Below are positions 14,679 to 22,561 of a stretch of 25,746 nt of DNA, one piece after another (the stretch's first letter is position 1; each line of letters starts with the position of its first letter). Position numbers and translations under genes: made by a program. The DNA lies in the NCBI GenBank assembly GCA_050245915.1, contig JBFWWZ010000044.1, forward strand, positions 1-25,746, given 5' to 3'. The stretch is from JBDSKH01 sp050245915 (GTDB taxonomy: Bacteria; Actinomycetota; Actinomycetes; Actinomycetales; Microbacteriaceae). The notes under the pieces are model-generated. The model made no database searches. It was given only the letters and a program-made list of their open reading frames with translations, and was not told the DNA's origin.

Positions 14679-15536
14679 GTGCCCGCCGAGTTCACCGTCC
14701 GCGAGCACGCGGCGGGCTCGGGATACGGTGAGCTGGCCACCGCGGGAAGCGCGGTCGTGCAGGGGGACGCGCGCAGCATCCTGAGCGCAATGCCCGACGG
14801 GCTCGCCCAGATGGTGGTCACCAGCCCGCCGTACTGGTCGCTGCGCGACTACGGGATCGAGGGTCAGCTGGGCCTGGAGCGCAGCGTCCACGATTTCATC
14901 GACGCGCTCGCCGACGTGTTCGACGAGGTGCGGCGCGTGCTGTCGCCCGACGGCACCCTGTGGCTGAACATCGGCGACTCGTACACCTCCGGCAACCGTG
15001 GATGGCGCGCGCCCGACCGCAAGAACGTCGCCAGGGCGATGAGCACCCGCCCGCCGACCCCGGAGGGCCTGAAGCCGAAAGACCTGATCGGCGTGCCGTG
15101 GCGGCTCGCGTTCGCGCTGCAGGAGCGCGGCTGGTTCCTGCGCAGCGACCTGGTCTGGAACAAGCCGAACGCCCAGCCCGAGAGCGTCGGCGACCGGCCG
15201 ACCCGGTCGCACGAGTACCTGTTCCTGCTGAGCGCGACCGAGAAGTACCGCTACGACGTGGATGCGGTGCGCGGCCCGAACGGCCGGCGGCTGCGCAGCG
15301 TGTGGGACCTGAACACGCAGCCCTCGCGCGACGCGAGCGGGCATTTCGCGACGTTCCCCGAGAGCCTGGCGGAGCGCTGCATCCTGCTCGGGTCGCGCGC
15401 GGGTGAACTGGTGCTCGACCCGTTCCTCGGCTCGGGCACGACCGCGGTCGCGGCGGCGCGGCTGGGTAGGCGCTTCGTCGGCTGCGAGCTGAACCCCGAG
15501 TACGTCGCGATGGCGGAGCGCCGGCTGCGCGCCTAG
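14679..15536 (+). CDS. Orphan beta-class DNA methyltransferase (N4-cytosine or N6-adenine)
   Basis: This 285-residue amino-methyltransferase has catalytic motif IV near the N-terminus (TSPPYW, residues 48-53) and the SAM-binding motif I near the C-terminus (DPFLGSGTT, about 248-256), the beta-class order. SPPY is more typical of N4-cytosine enzymes, but N6-adenine activity cannot be excluded. Other recognisable parts are LWLNIGDSY, LVWNKPNAQPESV with RSHEYLFLL, and a C-terminal GCELNPEYVAMAERR. No restriction endonuclease lies beside it, so it is probably a solitary epigenetic or mismatch-related methylase or a remnant of a mobile element. Its recognition site is unknown. It is convergent with the SRAP gene: the two stop codons share the tetranucleotide CTAG (15533-15536). 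Confidence 0.9.
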   Translation: MPAEFTVREHAAGSGYGELATAGSAVVQGDARSILSAMPDGLAQMVVTSPPYWSLRDYGIEGQLGLERSVHDFIDALADVFDEVRRVLSPDGTLWLNIGDSYTSGNRGWRAPDRKNVARAMSTRPPTPEGLKPKDLIGVPWRLAFALQERGWFLRSDLVWNKPNAQPESVGDRPTRSHEYLFLLSATEKYRYDVDAVRGPNGRRLRSVWDLNTQPSRDASGHFATFPESLAERCILLGSRAGELVLDPFLGSGTTAVAAARLGRRFVGCELNPEYVAMAERRLRA

Positions 15537-16273
15537 TTCTCGGACGGCTCGATCAGCGATGCGTCCTGCGGGTCGACGGTGCGCGAGTTGTTCACGCGGC
15601 GATCGACCTCGTAGGTGGTGATGGTGGATGCCACCCCGGTCGACACGCGATCGAGCGTCGCGAGCAGGTCGTCGCGTTCGCCGTCGTCGGTGAGCTTGCC
15701 GGTGTCGAGCCAGCGGTCGAAGAGGTCGGGGGTCAGGAACGCCGGCATCCGGTCGTGCACGGCGCCGGAGGCGTCACGCGCCTCGCGGGTGATGATCGCG
15801 GTGGACACCTCCCATTCGGGCTCACCCGATGCGGAGGGGACCTTACGGGCGGTGGCGAGCCCGGCGGCGGCGAGCATCGGCACGTCGCCATGGATGAAGT
15901 ACGGGATCTTCACCGGCTTCGCGGCGCCGGCGTCTCGTTCCGTCCACTCGTAGTAGCCGCGCATCGGCACGATGCAGCGGTTCGAGGCGAACGCGCCTTT
16001 CCACATCCCGCTCGTGGTGAGGGTCTCGATGCGGGCGTTGAACTGGGGACGCTTGGACTCTTTCACGAACGCCGGGTGGAAGTCCCAGACGGCGGGCTCC
16101 ACCTGCCGGGTGACCTCGCCGGTCGACGAGCTGCGGCGCTCGCGGATCACCGGGATCACGTCGGTCGGAGCGATCGAGTACGACGGCACCCAGTCGCGGT
16201 AGTCGTTGCCGTCGAGCACGAACGCCTCGATGAGGTCGTTGGTCTTCTCATCCATCGCGAACCGGCCGCACAT
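15533..16273 (-). CDS. yedK: SRAP domain protein (YedK/HMCES-like abasic-site crosslinking protein)
   Basis: This 246-residue protein covalently traps abasic sites in single-stranded DNA through its N-terminal Cys2, exposed after removal of Met1. The start MCGRF is invariant in the family. The other active-site residues are Asn79 (FNARIET), Glu109 (YYEWTE) and His173 (HDRMP), all in their expected positions. It protects replication forks and is also known as SOS response-associated peptidase, from its self-processing activity. A CAGACT -10-like box lies 6 nt before the ATG (complement of 16280-16285), suggesting leaderless expression. The 2TM gene starts upstream on the same strand with a 40-nt gap, so read-through is likely. 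Its 3' end overlaps the methyltransferase stop. Confidence 0.95.
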   Translation of the reverse strand: MCGRFAMDEKTNDLIEAFVLDGNDYRDWVPSYSIAPTDVIPVIRERRSSSTGEVTRQVEPAVWDFHPAFVKESKRPQFNARIETLTTSGMWKGAFASNRCIVPMRGYYEWTERDAGAAKPVKIPYFIHGDVPMLAAAGLATARKVPSASGEPEWEVSTAIITREARDASGAVHDRMPAFLTPDLFDRWLDTGKLTDDGERDDLLATLDRVSTGVASTITTYEVDRRVNNSRTVDPQDASLIEPSEN

Positions 16274-16313
16274 GCGACCAGTCTGCCCGGTGCCCCCGAC
16301 GCCTGACCGCCGG

Positions 16314-16607
16314 CTACGGCGCGGGGGTGCCCCGCTTCGACTGCATGCGCGCGACCTCGGCGTCGATGTCGGCCTCGGTGATGGTCCGGCGGGTGACGCC
16401 GTAGGCGTCGAGCCCCGCGAACACCGCGGCGATGCTGAGGCCGAGGATCGGCCAGACAGGCCAGAAGTAGCCGGTGCCGCCGGTCGAGAAGAACCAGACC
16501 GCGACCAGGATCAGGATGATCACGATGAAGATCGCCAGCATCACCTTGAAGTCGTTGCGCGCCTTGAGGTTGTGGCGCGCCGCCTTGCGGAGTTCGTCGT
16601 CAGACAT
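16314..16607 (-). CDS. Small 2TM-domain membrane protein
   Basis: This 97-residue protein has two predicted transmembrane helices, about residues 23-42 (VMLAIFIVIILILVAVWFF) and 50-66 (FWPVWPILGLSIAAVFAGL). They are flanked by a charged N-terminus (MSDDELRKAARHNLKARNDF) and a charged C-terminus with TRRTITEADIDAEVARMQ. This is the layout of the 2TM domain family (PF13239-like), whose function is unknown; some members are fused to sensor kinases. The ATG at 16607 is chosen because a TAGGGT -10 box (complement of 16615-16620) sits 7 nt before it, and the longer frame lacks a ribosome site. It is divergent from the riboswitch-controlled terC gene, with promoters only about 15-20 bp apart. Confidence 0.75.
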   Translation of the reverse strand: MSDDELRKAARHNLKARNDFKVMLAIFIVIILILVAVWFFSTGGTGYFWPVWPILGLSIAAVFAGLDAYGVTRRTITEADIDAEVARMQSKRGTPAP

Positions 16608-16635
16608 GCGAATCACCCTAGCGGCGGCACCCGCA

Positions 16636-16641
16636 TAGGAT
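16636..16641 (+). promoter_or_regulatory. -10 box for the riboswitch/terC transcript
   Basis: TAGGAT at 16636-16641 would start transcription near 16648-16650, directly before the 5' strand of riboswitch helix P1 (GAAAG, 16651-16655). It lies back to back with the TAGGGT box of the 2TM gene on the other strand. Confidence 0.6.
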
Positions 16642-16649
16642 AAGGAACG

Positions 16650-16772
16650 CGAAAGGGAGTATCCCACCCACGTCGCGGCCGTCATCACGGGCTCCAGCGC
16701 TGCAGCCCCGGTCGCGACCGGCGACGCCGCGGGAGAGACTTTCGGACTTCACCCACCCCGAAATCCGAAAGG
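16650..16772 (+). ncRNA. yybP-ykoY manganese riboswitch with a translational ON-type expression platform
   Basis: The leader contains the conserved elements of the yybP-ykoY aptamer in order: AAAGGGAGTA (16652-16661), CCGTCATCACGG (16679-16690), and GCGGGAGAGACTTTC ending at 16743. Helix P1 forms from GAAAG (16651-16655) and CTTTC (16739-16743). The same CTTTCGGA strand (16739-16746) is perfectly complementary to TCCGAAAG (16764-16771), which contains the Shine-Dalgarno GAAAGG of the terC gene. Mn2+ binding, by stabilising P1, would free the ribosome site, so translation should rise with manganese. The class and its Mn2+ ligand are established; the switching model is read from the base pairing. 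Confidence 0.85.
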
Positions 16773-16778
16773 CCTCGT

Positions 16779-17783
16779 GTGAACCTCGAGATCCCGCTCT
16801 GGTTCGAGATCGGCACCTACGCCGCGCTCCTGCTCATCCTCGCCGCCGACGTGTTCATCGCATACCGGCGCCCGCATGTGCCGTCGACCCGCGAGTCGGC
16901 ACTCTGGATCACGTTCTACGTGGTGCTCGCGCTGATCTTCGCCGGTCTGATGCTGCTGCTCGGCGACGCGGAGCACGCCGGGCAGTTCGTCGCCGGCTGG
17001 CTCACCGAGTACAGCCTGTCGATCGACAACCTGTTCGTGTTCCTCATCATCATGAGCCGGTTCTCGGTGCCCCGGAAATACCAGCAGGAGATCCTGATGG
17101 TGGGGATCATCCTGGCGCTGCTGTTCCGCGGGATCTTCATCCTGCTCGGCTCCGCCCTGATCGAGAACTTCAGCTGGATCTTCTACCTCTTCGGCCTGTT
17201 CCTGCTCTACACGGCGGCGAACCAGGCGTTCACGAACCACGACGACGAGGAGGCGAACGAGAACCGCCTGATCCGCATGATGCGCCGCCGCATCCCGATC
17301 ACCGACACCTACGACGGCGCCAAGCTGCGCACCACCATCGACGGCAAGCGCCTGTTCACGCCCGTGCTCATCGTGTTCATCGCGCTCGGCACCACCGACC
17401 TGGTCTTCGCGCTCGACTCGATCCCCGCGATCTTCGGCATCACCACCGAGCCGTTCCTGGTGTTCACGGCGAACGTGTTCGCGCTGATGGGGCTCCGTCA
17501 GCTGTACTTCCTGCTCGGCGACCTCGTCGACAAGCTGGTGTACCTGAAGTACGGCATCGCGGTGATCCTCGCCTTCATCGGCGTGAAGCTGTTCTTCCAC
17601 GCCCTGCACGAGAACGAGGTGCCGTTCATCAACGGCGGCCACCCGGTCGAATGGGCGCCCGAGATCGACACATTCACCTCACTCGGCGTCATCGTCGGCG
17701 CGATGACCATCGCGGTGCTCGCCAGCGTCGTCAAGCTGCGGCTCGACCGCGGCAAAGTGCCGGTGGGGGACTCAGCCGAGTAG
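16779..17783 (+). CDS. terC: TerC/Alx-family integral membrane protein, probable manganese exporter
   Basis: This 334-residue membrane protein has about nine transmembrane helices. The two family signature segments, each with acidic residues inside the membrane, are SLSIDNLFVF (about residue 83) and FALDSIPAIFGI (about residue 211). TerC relatives such as Alx and MeeY export Mn2+ or metallate secreted proteins. The manganese riboswitch directly upstream supports that role here. The start is GTG 16779, 6 nt after the GAAAGG ribosome site; an overlapping GTG at 16777 is out of frame and followed at once by TGA. The C-terminal tail after the last helix is short and charged. The gene is single, followed by the leucine leader region. 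Confidence 0.92.
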   Translation: MNLEIPLWFEIGTYAALLLILAADVFIAYRRPHVPSTRESALWITFYVVLALIFAGLMLLLGDAEHAGQFVAGWLTEYSLSIDNLFVFLIIMSRFSVPRKYQQEILMVGIILALLFRGIFILLGSALIENFSWIFYLFGLFLLYTAANQAFTNHDDEEANENRLIRMMRRRIPITDTYDGAKLRTTIDGKRLFTPVLIVFIALGTTDLVFALDSIPAIFGITTEPFLVFTANVFALMGLRQLYFLLGDLVDKLVYLKYGIAVILAFIGVKLFFHALHENEVPFINGGHPVEWAPEIDTFTSLGVIVGAMTIAVLASVVKLRLDRGKVPVGDSAE

Positions 17784-17818
17784 CTGTGCCTGGCGCGGTG
17801 GGCCGCCCGCGGCGGTGT

Positions 17819-17830
17819 TACTCTCGACCC
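17819..17830 (+). promoter_or_regulatory. -10 box for the leucine leader/leuCD transcript
   Basis: TACTCT at 17819-17824 lies 6 nt upstream of the ATG of the leader peptide, so the leader peptide is predicted to be translated from a leaderless mRNA beginning at its own start codon. Confidence 0.55.
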
Positions 17831-17872
17831 ATGCTGACGCGGCTTCTCCTTCCCCGCCGCGACGAGGCCTAA
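17831..17872 (+). CDS. leuL: 13-residue leucine leader peptide (attenuator peptide) of leuCD
   Basis: The tiny frame encodes MLTRLLLPRRDEA followed by TAA. Four of its first seven residues are leucine, with CTT-CTC-CTT in a row; CTT is rare in such GC-rich genes, so a shortage of charged tRNA-Leu would stall a ribosome here. The 3' part of the frame is also the 5' arm of a hairpin (17857-17867). This layout, directly before leuC, is that of a ribosome-mediated leucine attenuator. The peptide has no expected function beyond regulation. Confidence 0.8.
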   Translation: MLTRLLLPRRDEA

Positions 17873-17920
17873 CCTCCCGGTCCTCCTCGTCGCGGAGTCT
17901 GTCGTGACCGACCCGACGAG
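17857..17920 (+). promoter_or_regulatory. Alternative hairpins of the leuCD attenuator
   Basis: CCGCGACGAGG (17857-17867) pairs perfectly with CCTCGTCGCGG (17885-17895) around a 17-nt loop. Part of the latter (CTCGTCG, 17886-17892) can pair instead with CGACGAG (17914-17920), just upstream of the leuC ribosome site GAGAAGGA (17923-17930). The two structures exclude each other. A ribosome stalled at the leucine codons would block the first arm and favour the second structure. Whether control is by transcription termination or by access to the ribosome site cannot be decided from sequence; no U-tract is seen. Confidence 0.65.
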
Positions 17921-17936
17921 AAGAGAAGGAATATCC

Positions 17937-19385
17937 ATGGGCAAGACACTGGCCGAGAAGGTCTGGGACGCGCACGTCGTGAAAGCCGGCGAGAACGGCG
18001 AACCGGACCTCATCTACATCGACCTGCACCTGGTGCACGAGGTCACCAGCCCGCAGGCGTTCGACGGTCTGCGGCAGGCGGGGCGCCCGGTGCGCCGGAC
18101 CGACCTGACGATCGCCACCGAAGACCACAACACCCCCACCCTCGCGATCGACAAGCCGATCGCCGACCTCACCAGCCGCACCCAGATCGAGACGCTGCGC
18201 CGCAACTGCGCCGAGTTCGGGGTGCGCCTGCATTCGCTCGGCGACATCGAGCAGGGCATCGTGCACGTCGTCGGACCCCAGCTGGGACTCACCATGCCGG
18301 GCATCACGGTGGTGTGCGGCGACAGCCACACCAGTACGCACGGCGCATTCGGCGCGATGGCGTTCGGCATCGGCACCAGCGAGGTGGAGCACGTGCTCGC
18401 CACCCAGACCCTGCCGCTGAAGCCGTTCAAGACGATGGCGATCACCGTCGAGGGCGAGCTGCGCCCCGGCGTGACCGCGAAAGACATCATCCTGGCGGTC
18501 ATCGCGCAGATCGGCACCGGCGGCGGCCAGGGCTATGTGCTCGAGTACCGCGGCTCGGCGATCCGCTCCCTCTCCATGGAGGGGCGCATGACGATCTGCA
18601 ACATGTCGATCGAGGCGGGCGCGCGCGCCGGCATGGTCGCACCCGACCAGACCACCTACGACTACCTGAAGGGCCGCCCGCACGCCCCGCAGGGCGCCGA
18701 CTGGGATGCCGCGGTCGCCTACTGGGACACTCTCGTCACCGACGACGACGCGGTGTTCGACGCCGAGATCTTCCTCGACGCGGACACCCTCGAGCCGTTC
18801 GTCACCTGGGGCACCAACCCGGGGCAGGGGGTGTCGCTGTCGGAGCGGGTGCCGGACCCGGCATCCATCGCCGACCCCAACGAGCAAGCCGCCGCCGAGC
18901 GCGCCCTGGAGTACATGGACCTCGCCGCCGGCACCCCGATGAAGGAGATCCGCGTCGACGCGGTCTTCATGGGCTCGTGCACGAACAGCCGCATCGAAGA
19001 CCTGCGCGCCTTCGCGAGCGTCATCAAGGGGCGGAAGAAGGCGGATGGCGTGCGCGTCATGGTCGTGCCGGGTTCCGCCCGGGTGCGCATCGAGGCCGAG
19101 GCCGAGGGCATCGACAAGATCGTGGAGGAGTTCGGCGCCGAGTGGCGGTTCGCCGGCTGCTCCATGTGCCTCGGGATGAACCCCGACCAGCTCGCGCCGG
19201 GGGAGCGCTGCGCCTCCACCAGCAACCGCAACTTCGAGGGGCGTCAGGGCGCGGGTGGGCGCACGCACCTGGTGTCGCCGCTGGTGGCGGCCGCCACTGC
19301 GATCCGCGGGACCCTGTCGTCGCCGTGGGACCTGGGTCTCGACACGGCCGTCCCGGCCTACTCGACCGGCGGAGAGGACCGCTGA
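17937..19385 (+). CDS. leuC: 3-isopropylmalate dehydratase, large subunit
   Basis: This 482-residue enzyme subunit works with LeuD to isomerise 2-isopropylmalate to 3-isopropylmalate in leucine biosynthesis. It belongs to the aconitase family with a [4Fe-4S] cluster. The three cysteine ligands are visible in GSCTNSR and in the pair C-S-M-C of FAGCSMCLGMNPD. Other hallmarks are VCGDSHTSTHGAFGA and FGIGTSEVEHV. ATG 17937 follows GAGAAGGA by 6 nt; an in-frame upstream ATG/GTG extension would run into the attenuator. The stop overlaps the leuD start as TGATG. Expression is probably controlled by the leader peptide and hairpins just upstream. Confidence 0.97.
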   Translation: MGKTLAEKVWDAHVVKAGENGEPDLIYIDLHLVHEVTSPQAFDGLRQAGRPVRRTDLTIATEDHNTPTLAIDKPIADLTSRTQIETLRRNCAEFGVRLHSLGDIEQGIVHVVGPQLGLTMPGITVVCGDSHTSTHGAFGAMAFGIGTSEVEHVLATQTLPLKPFKTMAITVEGELRPGVTAKDIILAVIAQIGTGGGQGYVLEYRGSAIRSLSMEGRMTICNMSIEAGARAGMVAPDQTTYDYLKGRPHAPQGADWDAAVAYWDTLVTDDDAVFDAEIFLDADTLEPFVTWGTNPGQGVSLSERVPDPASIADPNEQAAAERALEYMDLAAGTPMKEIRVDAVFMGSCTNSRIEDLRAFASVIKGRKKADGVRVMVVPGSARVRIEAEAEGIDKIVEEFGAEWRFAGCSMCLGMNPDQLAPGERCASTSNRNFEGRQGAGGRTHLVSPLVAAATAIRGTLSSPWDLGLDTAVPAYSTGGEDR

Positions 19386-19981
19386 TGGACAAGATCTCGC
19401 AGTTCACCGGAACCGCCGTCCCGCTGCAGCGCAGCAACGTCGACACCGACCAGATCATCCCGGCCGTGTTCCTGAAGCGGGTGACGAAGACCGGGTACGA
19501 CGACGCCCTGTTCCACGAGTGGCGCAAAGATCCGGAGTTCGTGCTCAACGACCCGGCGTTCGCGGGTGCCACCGTCCTGTTCGCCGGCCCCGACTTCGGC
19601 ACCGGTTCGAGCCGCGAGCACGCCGTCTGGGCGCTGCGCGACTACGGCTTCCAGGCGGTGTTCAGCCCCAAGTTCGGCGACATCTTCCGAGGCAACTCCG
19701 GAAAACAGGGCCTACTCACAGGAACGGTCGCGGAGGCCGACATCGAGCGGTTCTGGGCAGCGATCCAGGCACAGCCGGGAATACCGGCCACCGTCGACCT
19801 GGTTGCCCGTACGGTGGCCGTCGGCGACCTCGTAGCCCCCTTCGAGATCGACGATTACACTCGATGGAGGCTCCTCGAGGGTCTTGACGACATCGGCCTC
19901 ACACTGCGCGACGAAGCGCGGATCACGGAGTTCGAGGGCAGACGCGAAAGCTGGCGGCCCCGCACTCTTCCCGTTCCCTAG
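19385..19981 (+). CDS. leuD: 3-isopropylmalate dehydratase, small subunit
   Basis: This 198-residue swivel-domain partner of LeuC has the typical N-terminal segment SNVDTDQIIPAVFLKR and the substrate-binding loop FGTGSSREHAVWAL, followed by GDIFRGNSGKQGLL. The length is usual for bacterial LeuD. It overlaps leuC by one base. The murA-like gene begins 14 nt downstream, so leucine synthesis and cell-wall genes share a transcript here. Confidence 0.97.
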   Translation: MDKISQFTGTAVPLQRSNVDTDQIIPAVFLKRVTKTGYDDALFHEWRKDPEFVLNDPAFAGATVLFAGPDFGTGSSREHAVWALRDYGFQAVFSPKFGDIFRGNSGKQGLLTGTVAEADIERFWAAIQAQPGIPATVDLVARTVAVGDLVAPFEIDDYTRWRLLEGLDDIGLTLRDEARITEFEGRRESWRPRTLPVP

Positions 19982-19995
19982 CTAGGTGGTACTTC

Positions 19996-21360
19996 TTGGA
20001 CTCGCTCACCACGGACGCGGCGAAAGCCGGCCTGCGAGTCGGACTCAAGTCCGACGCGATCGTCATCCGCGGAGGTAAGCCCCTCACCGGCACCGTGCAC
20101 GTGCGCGGCGCCAAGAACCTGGCGACGAAGGCGATGGTCGCGGCGCTCCTCGGCGAGACGCCGTCGCTGCTGCAGGACGTGCCGAACATCTCCGACGTCG
20201 GCGTCGTCACCGGCATGCTCGGCGCGTACGGCGTCGCGGTCACATCGCCGGAGGAGGGGCAGCTGCTGCTCGACCCGACGAACGTCGAGCGAGCGCACTT
20301 CGCGGAGATCGACGCGCTGGCCGGCTCCAGCCGCATCCCGATCCTGTTCTGCGGGCCGCTGCTGCACCGCCTGGGCGAGGCGCTCATCCCGGACCTCGGC
20401 GGCTGCCGCATCGGCGACCGTCCGATCGACTTCCACATGGATGCGCTGCGTGCGTTCGGCGCGGTCGTCGACAAGTCCTACGAGGGCATCCGCATCACCG
20501 CCCCCGAGGGCCTCCACGGCGCGAACATCGAGTTGCCGTACCCGTCGGTCGGCGCGACCGAGCAGGTGCTGCTCACCGCGGTGCGAGCGCGCGGCGTCAC
20601 CGAGCTGAAGAACGCCGCCATCGAGCCCGAGATCATGGACCTGATCGCGATCCTGCAGAAGATGGGCGCCATCATCTGGATGGAGCCGAACCGCACCATC
20701 TTCATCGAGGGCGTCGACCACCTCACCGGGTACACGCACCGCGCGATCTTCGATCGCAACGAGGCGGCATCCTGGGCGTCGGCGGCGCTCGCGACCGACG
20801 GCGACATCTTCGTCCAGGGCGCGAAGCAGCAAGAGCTGATGACGTTCCTCAACGTGTTCCGGAAGGCGGGCGGCGGGTTCGACGTGCGCGAGGACGGCAT
20901 CCGGTTCTACCGCGCCGGCGCGCTGAAGCCGGTTCAGGTCGAGACCGACGTGCACCCCGGGTTCATGACCGACTGGCAGCAGCCGCTCGTCGTCGCCCTG
21001 ACCCAGGCCGACGGCGTCTCCGTGGTGCACGAGACCGTGTACGAGAACCGGCTCGGCTTCACCGAGGCCCTCAACGAGATGGGTGCCGACATCGTCGTGC
21101 ACAGCGCCGGGCTCGAGTCCCTCACGCGGCGCGTGCCGCGGCGCAAGCTCGAGCAGGCCGCCGTCATCACCGGCCCGACGCCGCTGCACGGCGCCGACGT
21201 GCGGGTGCCCGACCTGCGCGGCGGCTTCAGCTACCTGATCGCGGCGCTGACCGCCGAGGGCACGTCGACGATCACGAACCTCGGGATCATCAGCCGCGGG
21301 TACGAGCACTTCCTCGAGAAGCTCGAGGGCCTCGGGGCGGACTTCACGATCGCAGCCTGA
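19996..21360 (+). CDS. murA: UDP-N-acetylglucosamine 1-carboxyvinyltransferase
   Basis: This 454-residue enzyme transfers enolpyruvate from PEP to UDP-GlcNAc, the first committed step of peptidoglycan synthesis. It has the inverse alpha/beta barrel repeats of the EPSP synthase fold. Conserved residues include Lys40-Asn41 (RGAKNLATKAM) and the catalytic, fosfomycin-target Cys137 in LGGCRIGDRPID. The N-terminus is about 20 residues longer than E. coli MurA. The TTG start at 19996 is supported by TAGGTGG at 19983-19989; a later start cannot be excluded. It sits between leuD and the acyltransferase gene, the latter starting 2 nt after its stop. Confidence 0.95.
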   Translation: MDSLTTDAAKAGLRVGLKSDAIVIRGGKPLTGTVHVRGAKNLATKAMVAALLGETPSLLQDVPNISDVGVVTGMLGAYGVAVTSPEEGQLLLDPTNVERAHFAEIDALAGSSRIPILFCGPLLHRLGEALIPDLGGCRIGDRPIDFHMDALRAFGAVVDKSYEGIRITAPEGLHGANIELPYPSVGATEQVLLTAVRARGVTELKNAAIEPEIMDLIAILQKMGAIIWMEPNRTIFIEGVDHLTGYTHRAIFDRNEAASWASAALATDGDIFVQGAKQQELMTFLNVFRKAGGGFDVREDGIRFYRAGALKPVQVETDVHPGFMTDWQQPLVVALTQADGVSVVHETVYENRLGFTEALNEMGADIVVHSAGLESLTRRVPRRKLEQAAVITGPTPLHGADVRVPDLRGGFSYLIAALTAEGTSTITNLGIISRGYEHFLEKLEGLGADFTIAA

Positions 21361-21362
21361 CC

Positions 21363-22100
21363 GTGGCCGAGCGTCGCGAGAAGACCTTCATCTGGCGCTT
21401 CCTCGCCGCGCTGGTCGTGCCGGCGGTGCTGTTCCTCGCGCGGTTCCGCTTCCGGCATCCCGAGCGCATCCCGGCCGAGGGCGCGTTCATCATGGTCGCG
21501 AACCACTACAGCGACTTCGACCCGCTGGTCACGGCGTACGCGCTCTGGAAGCACGGCCGTGTGCCGCACTATCTGGCGAAGGCGAGCCTGTTCCGGGTCC
21601 CGGTGGTGGGCGCGGCGTTCCGGGCCACCGATCAGGTGCCGGTCGAACGCGCGATCGGGGGCGCCGAGCCCCTGGCCGCCGCGAAGAAGCTGATCGACCA
21701 GCAGCTCGCACTCGTGATCTACCCGGAGGGCACTCTCACCCGGGAGCCCGGCCTCTGGCCGATGCGCGGCAAGTACGGTGCCGCGCGGCTCGCGCTGCAC
21801 TACGACATCCCGGTGTACCCGGCGGCGTCGTGGGGCGCCCAGCGGGTGCTGCCGCGCTGGGCGAAGCGGATCAGCCTGTTCCCGCGCAAAGACATCGAGG
21901 TGATCTTCGGCGAGCGGCTCGACCTGGCGAAGTGGGCGGGAAAGCACGAGTCCCAGAAGGCGCTCGCCGCCGCGACCGACGCGATGATGGATGCGATCAC
22001 GGCCCTCGTCGAGGAGCTGCGGGGCGAGAAGGCCCCGGCAGGCAAGCGCTGGGACCCTGCCGATCACGGACAGCCCGAGTTCGGGCGGATCACGCCCTAA
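21363..22100 (+). CDS. plsC: 1-acyl-sn-glycerol-3-phosphate acyltransferase family protein (PlsC-like)
   Basis: This 245-residue protein acylates lysophosphatidic acid, or a related acceptor, at the membrane in phospholipid synthesis. One hydrophobic helix at residues about 10-27 anchors it. The catalytic H-x4-D motif is NHYSDFD (His48, Asp53), and the acceptor-binding motif YPEGTLT follows about 70 residues later. Its GTG start lies 2 nt after murA. The last codon overlaps the stop of the convergent Lrp-type gene by 4 nt. It makes phospholipid precursors, as does gpsA further on; the three genes between them break what may once have been a continuous plsC-gpsA unit. Confidence 0.92.
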   Translation: MAERREKTFIWRFLAALVVPAVLFLARFRFRHPERIPAEGAFIMVANHYSDFDPLVTAYALWKHGRVPHYLAKASLFRVPVVGAAFRATDQVPVERAIGGAEPLAAAKKLIDQQLALVIYPEGTLTREPGLWPMRGKYGAARLALHYDIPVYPAASWGAQRVLPRWAKRISLFPRKDIEVIFGERLDLAKWAGKHESQKALAAATDAMMDAITALVEELRGEKAPAGKRWDPADHGQPEFGRITP

Positions 22101-22561
22101 CCGAGCACACCCACCCCGCGCCGCGTCTCGAAGATCAGCTGGGTCTCCGTCTGCCGCACCACCCGGTGCACGGTGATGTGCTGCAGCACCAGGTCCCGCA
22201 GCGCCTCCGGGCTCTCGACGGCGACGTGCAGGTGGAAGTCGTCGGCGCCGGCCACGTGGATCGCCTCGATGACGCCGGGGATGCGCACCAGGTCGTCGTA
22301 GAGGCTGTTCACGAGCTCGGCGCCATGACTGCCGAGCCGCACCTTGATGACCGCCTGGATCGGGTAGCCGAGCGAGGGGAGGTCGAGCCGCAGCTCCTGG
22401 CCGACGATGACATTCCGGTCGCGCAGGGCGCGCACGCGGTACGCGCAGGTGGACTCGGGCAGGCCGAGCCGTGCGGCGAGCGCCTTGTTGCTGAGTCCGC
22501 TGTCCGCGGAGAGCGCGCGCAGGATCGCGAGATCGGTGGCGTCGAGTTGCGTGTTCGGCAA
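22097..22561 (-). CDS. Lrp/AsnC-family transcriptional regulator
   Basis: This 154-residue protein has an N-terminal helix-turn-helix (residues about 4-60: LDATDLAILRALSADSGLSNKALAARLGLPESTC) and a C-terminal RAM ligand-binding domain (about 65-150). Members sense amino acids and often control the gene transcribed divergently from them. Here that gene is the PLP-dependent lyase starting at 22646. TTG 22561 is chosen because AGGGGA lies 8 nt upstream of it; a TTG at 22603 would add 14 Arg-rich residues that do not belong to the fold. Its 3' end overlaps plsC by 4 nt, tail to tail. Confidence 0.9.
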   Translation of the reverse strand: MPNTQLDATDLAILRALSADSGLSNKALAARLGLPESTCAYRVRALRDRNVIVGQELRLDLPSLGYPIQAVIKVRLGSHGAELVNSLYDDLVRIPGVIEAIHVAGADDFHLHVAVESPEALRDLVLQHITVHRVVRQTETQLIFETRRGVGVLG

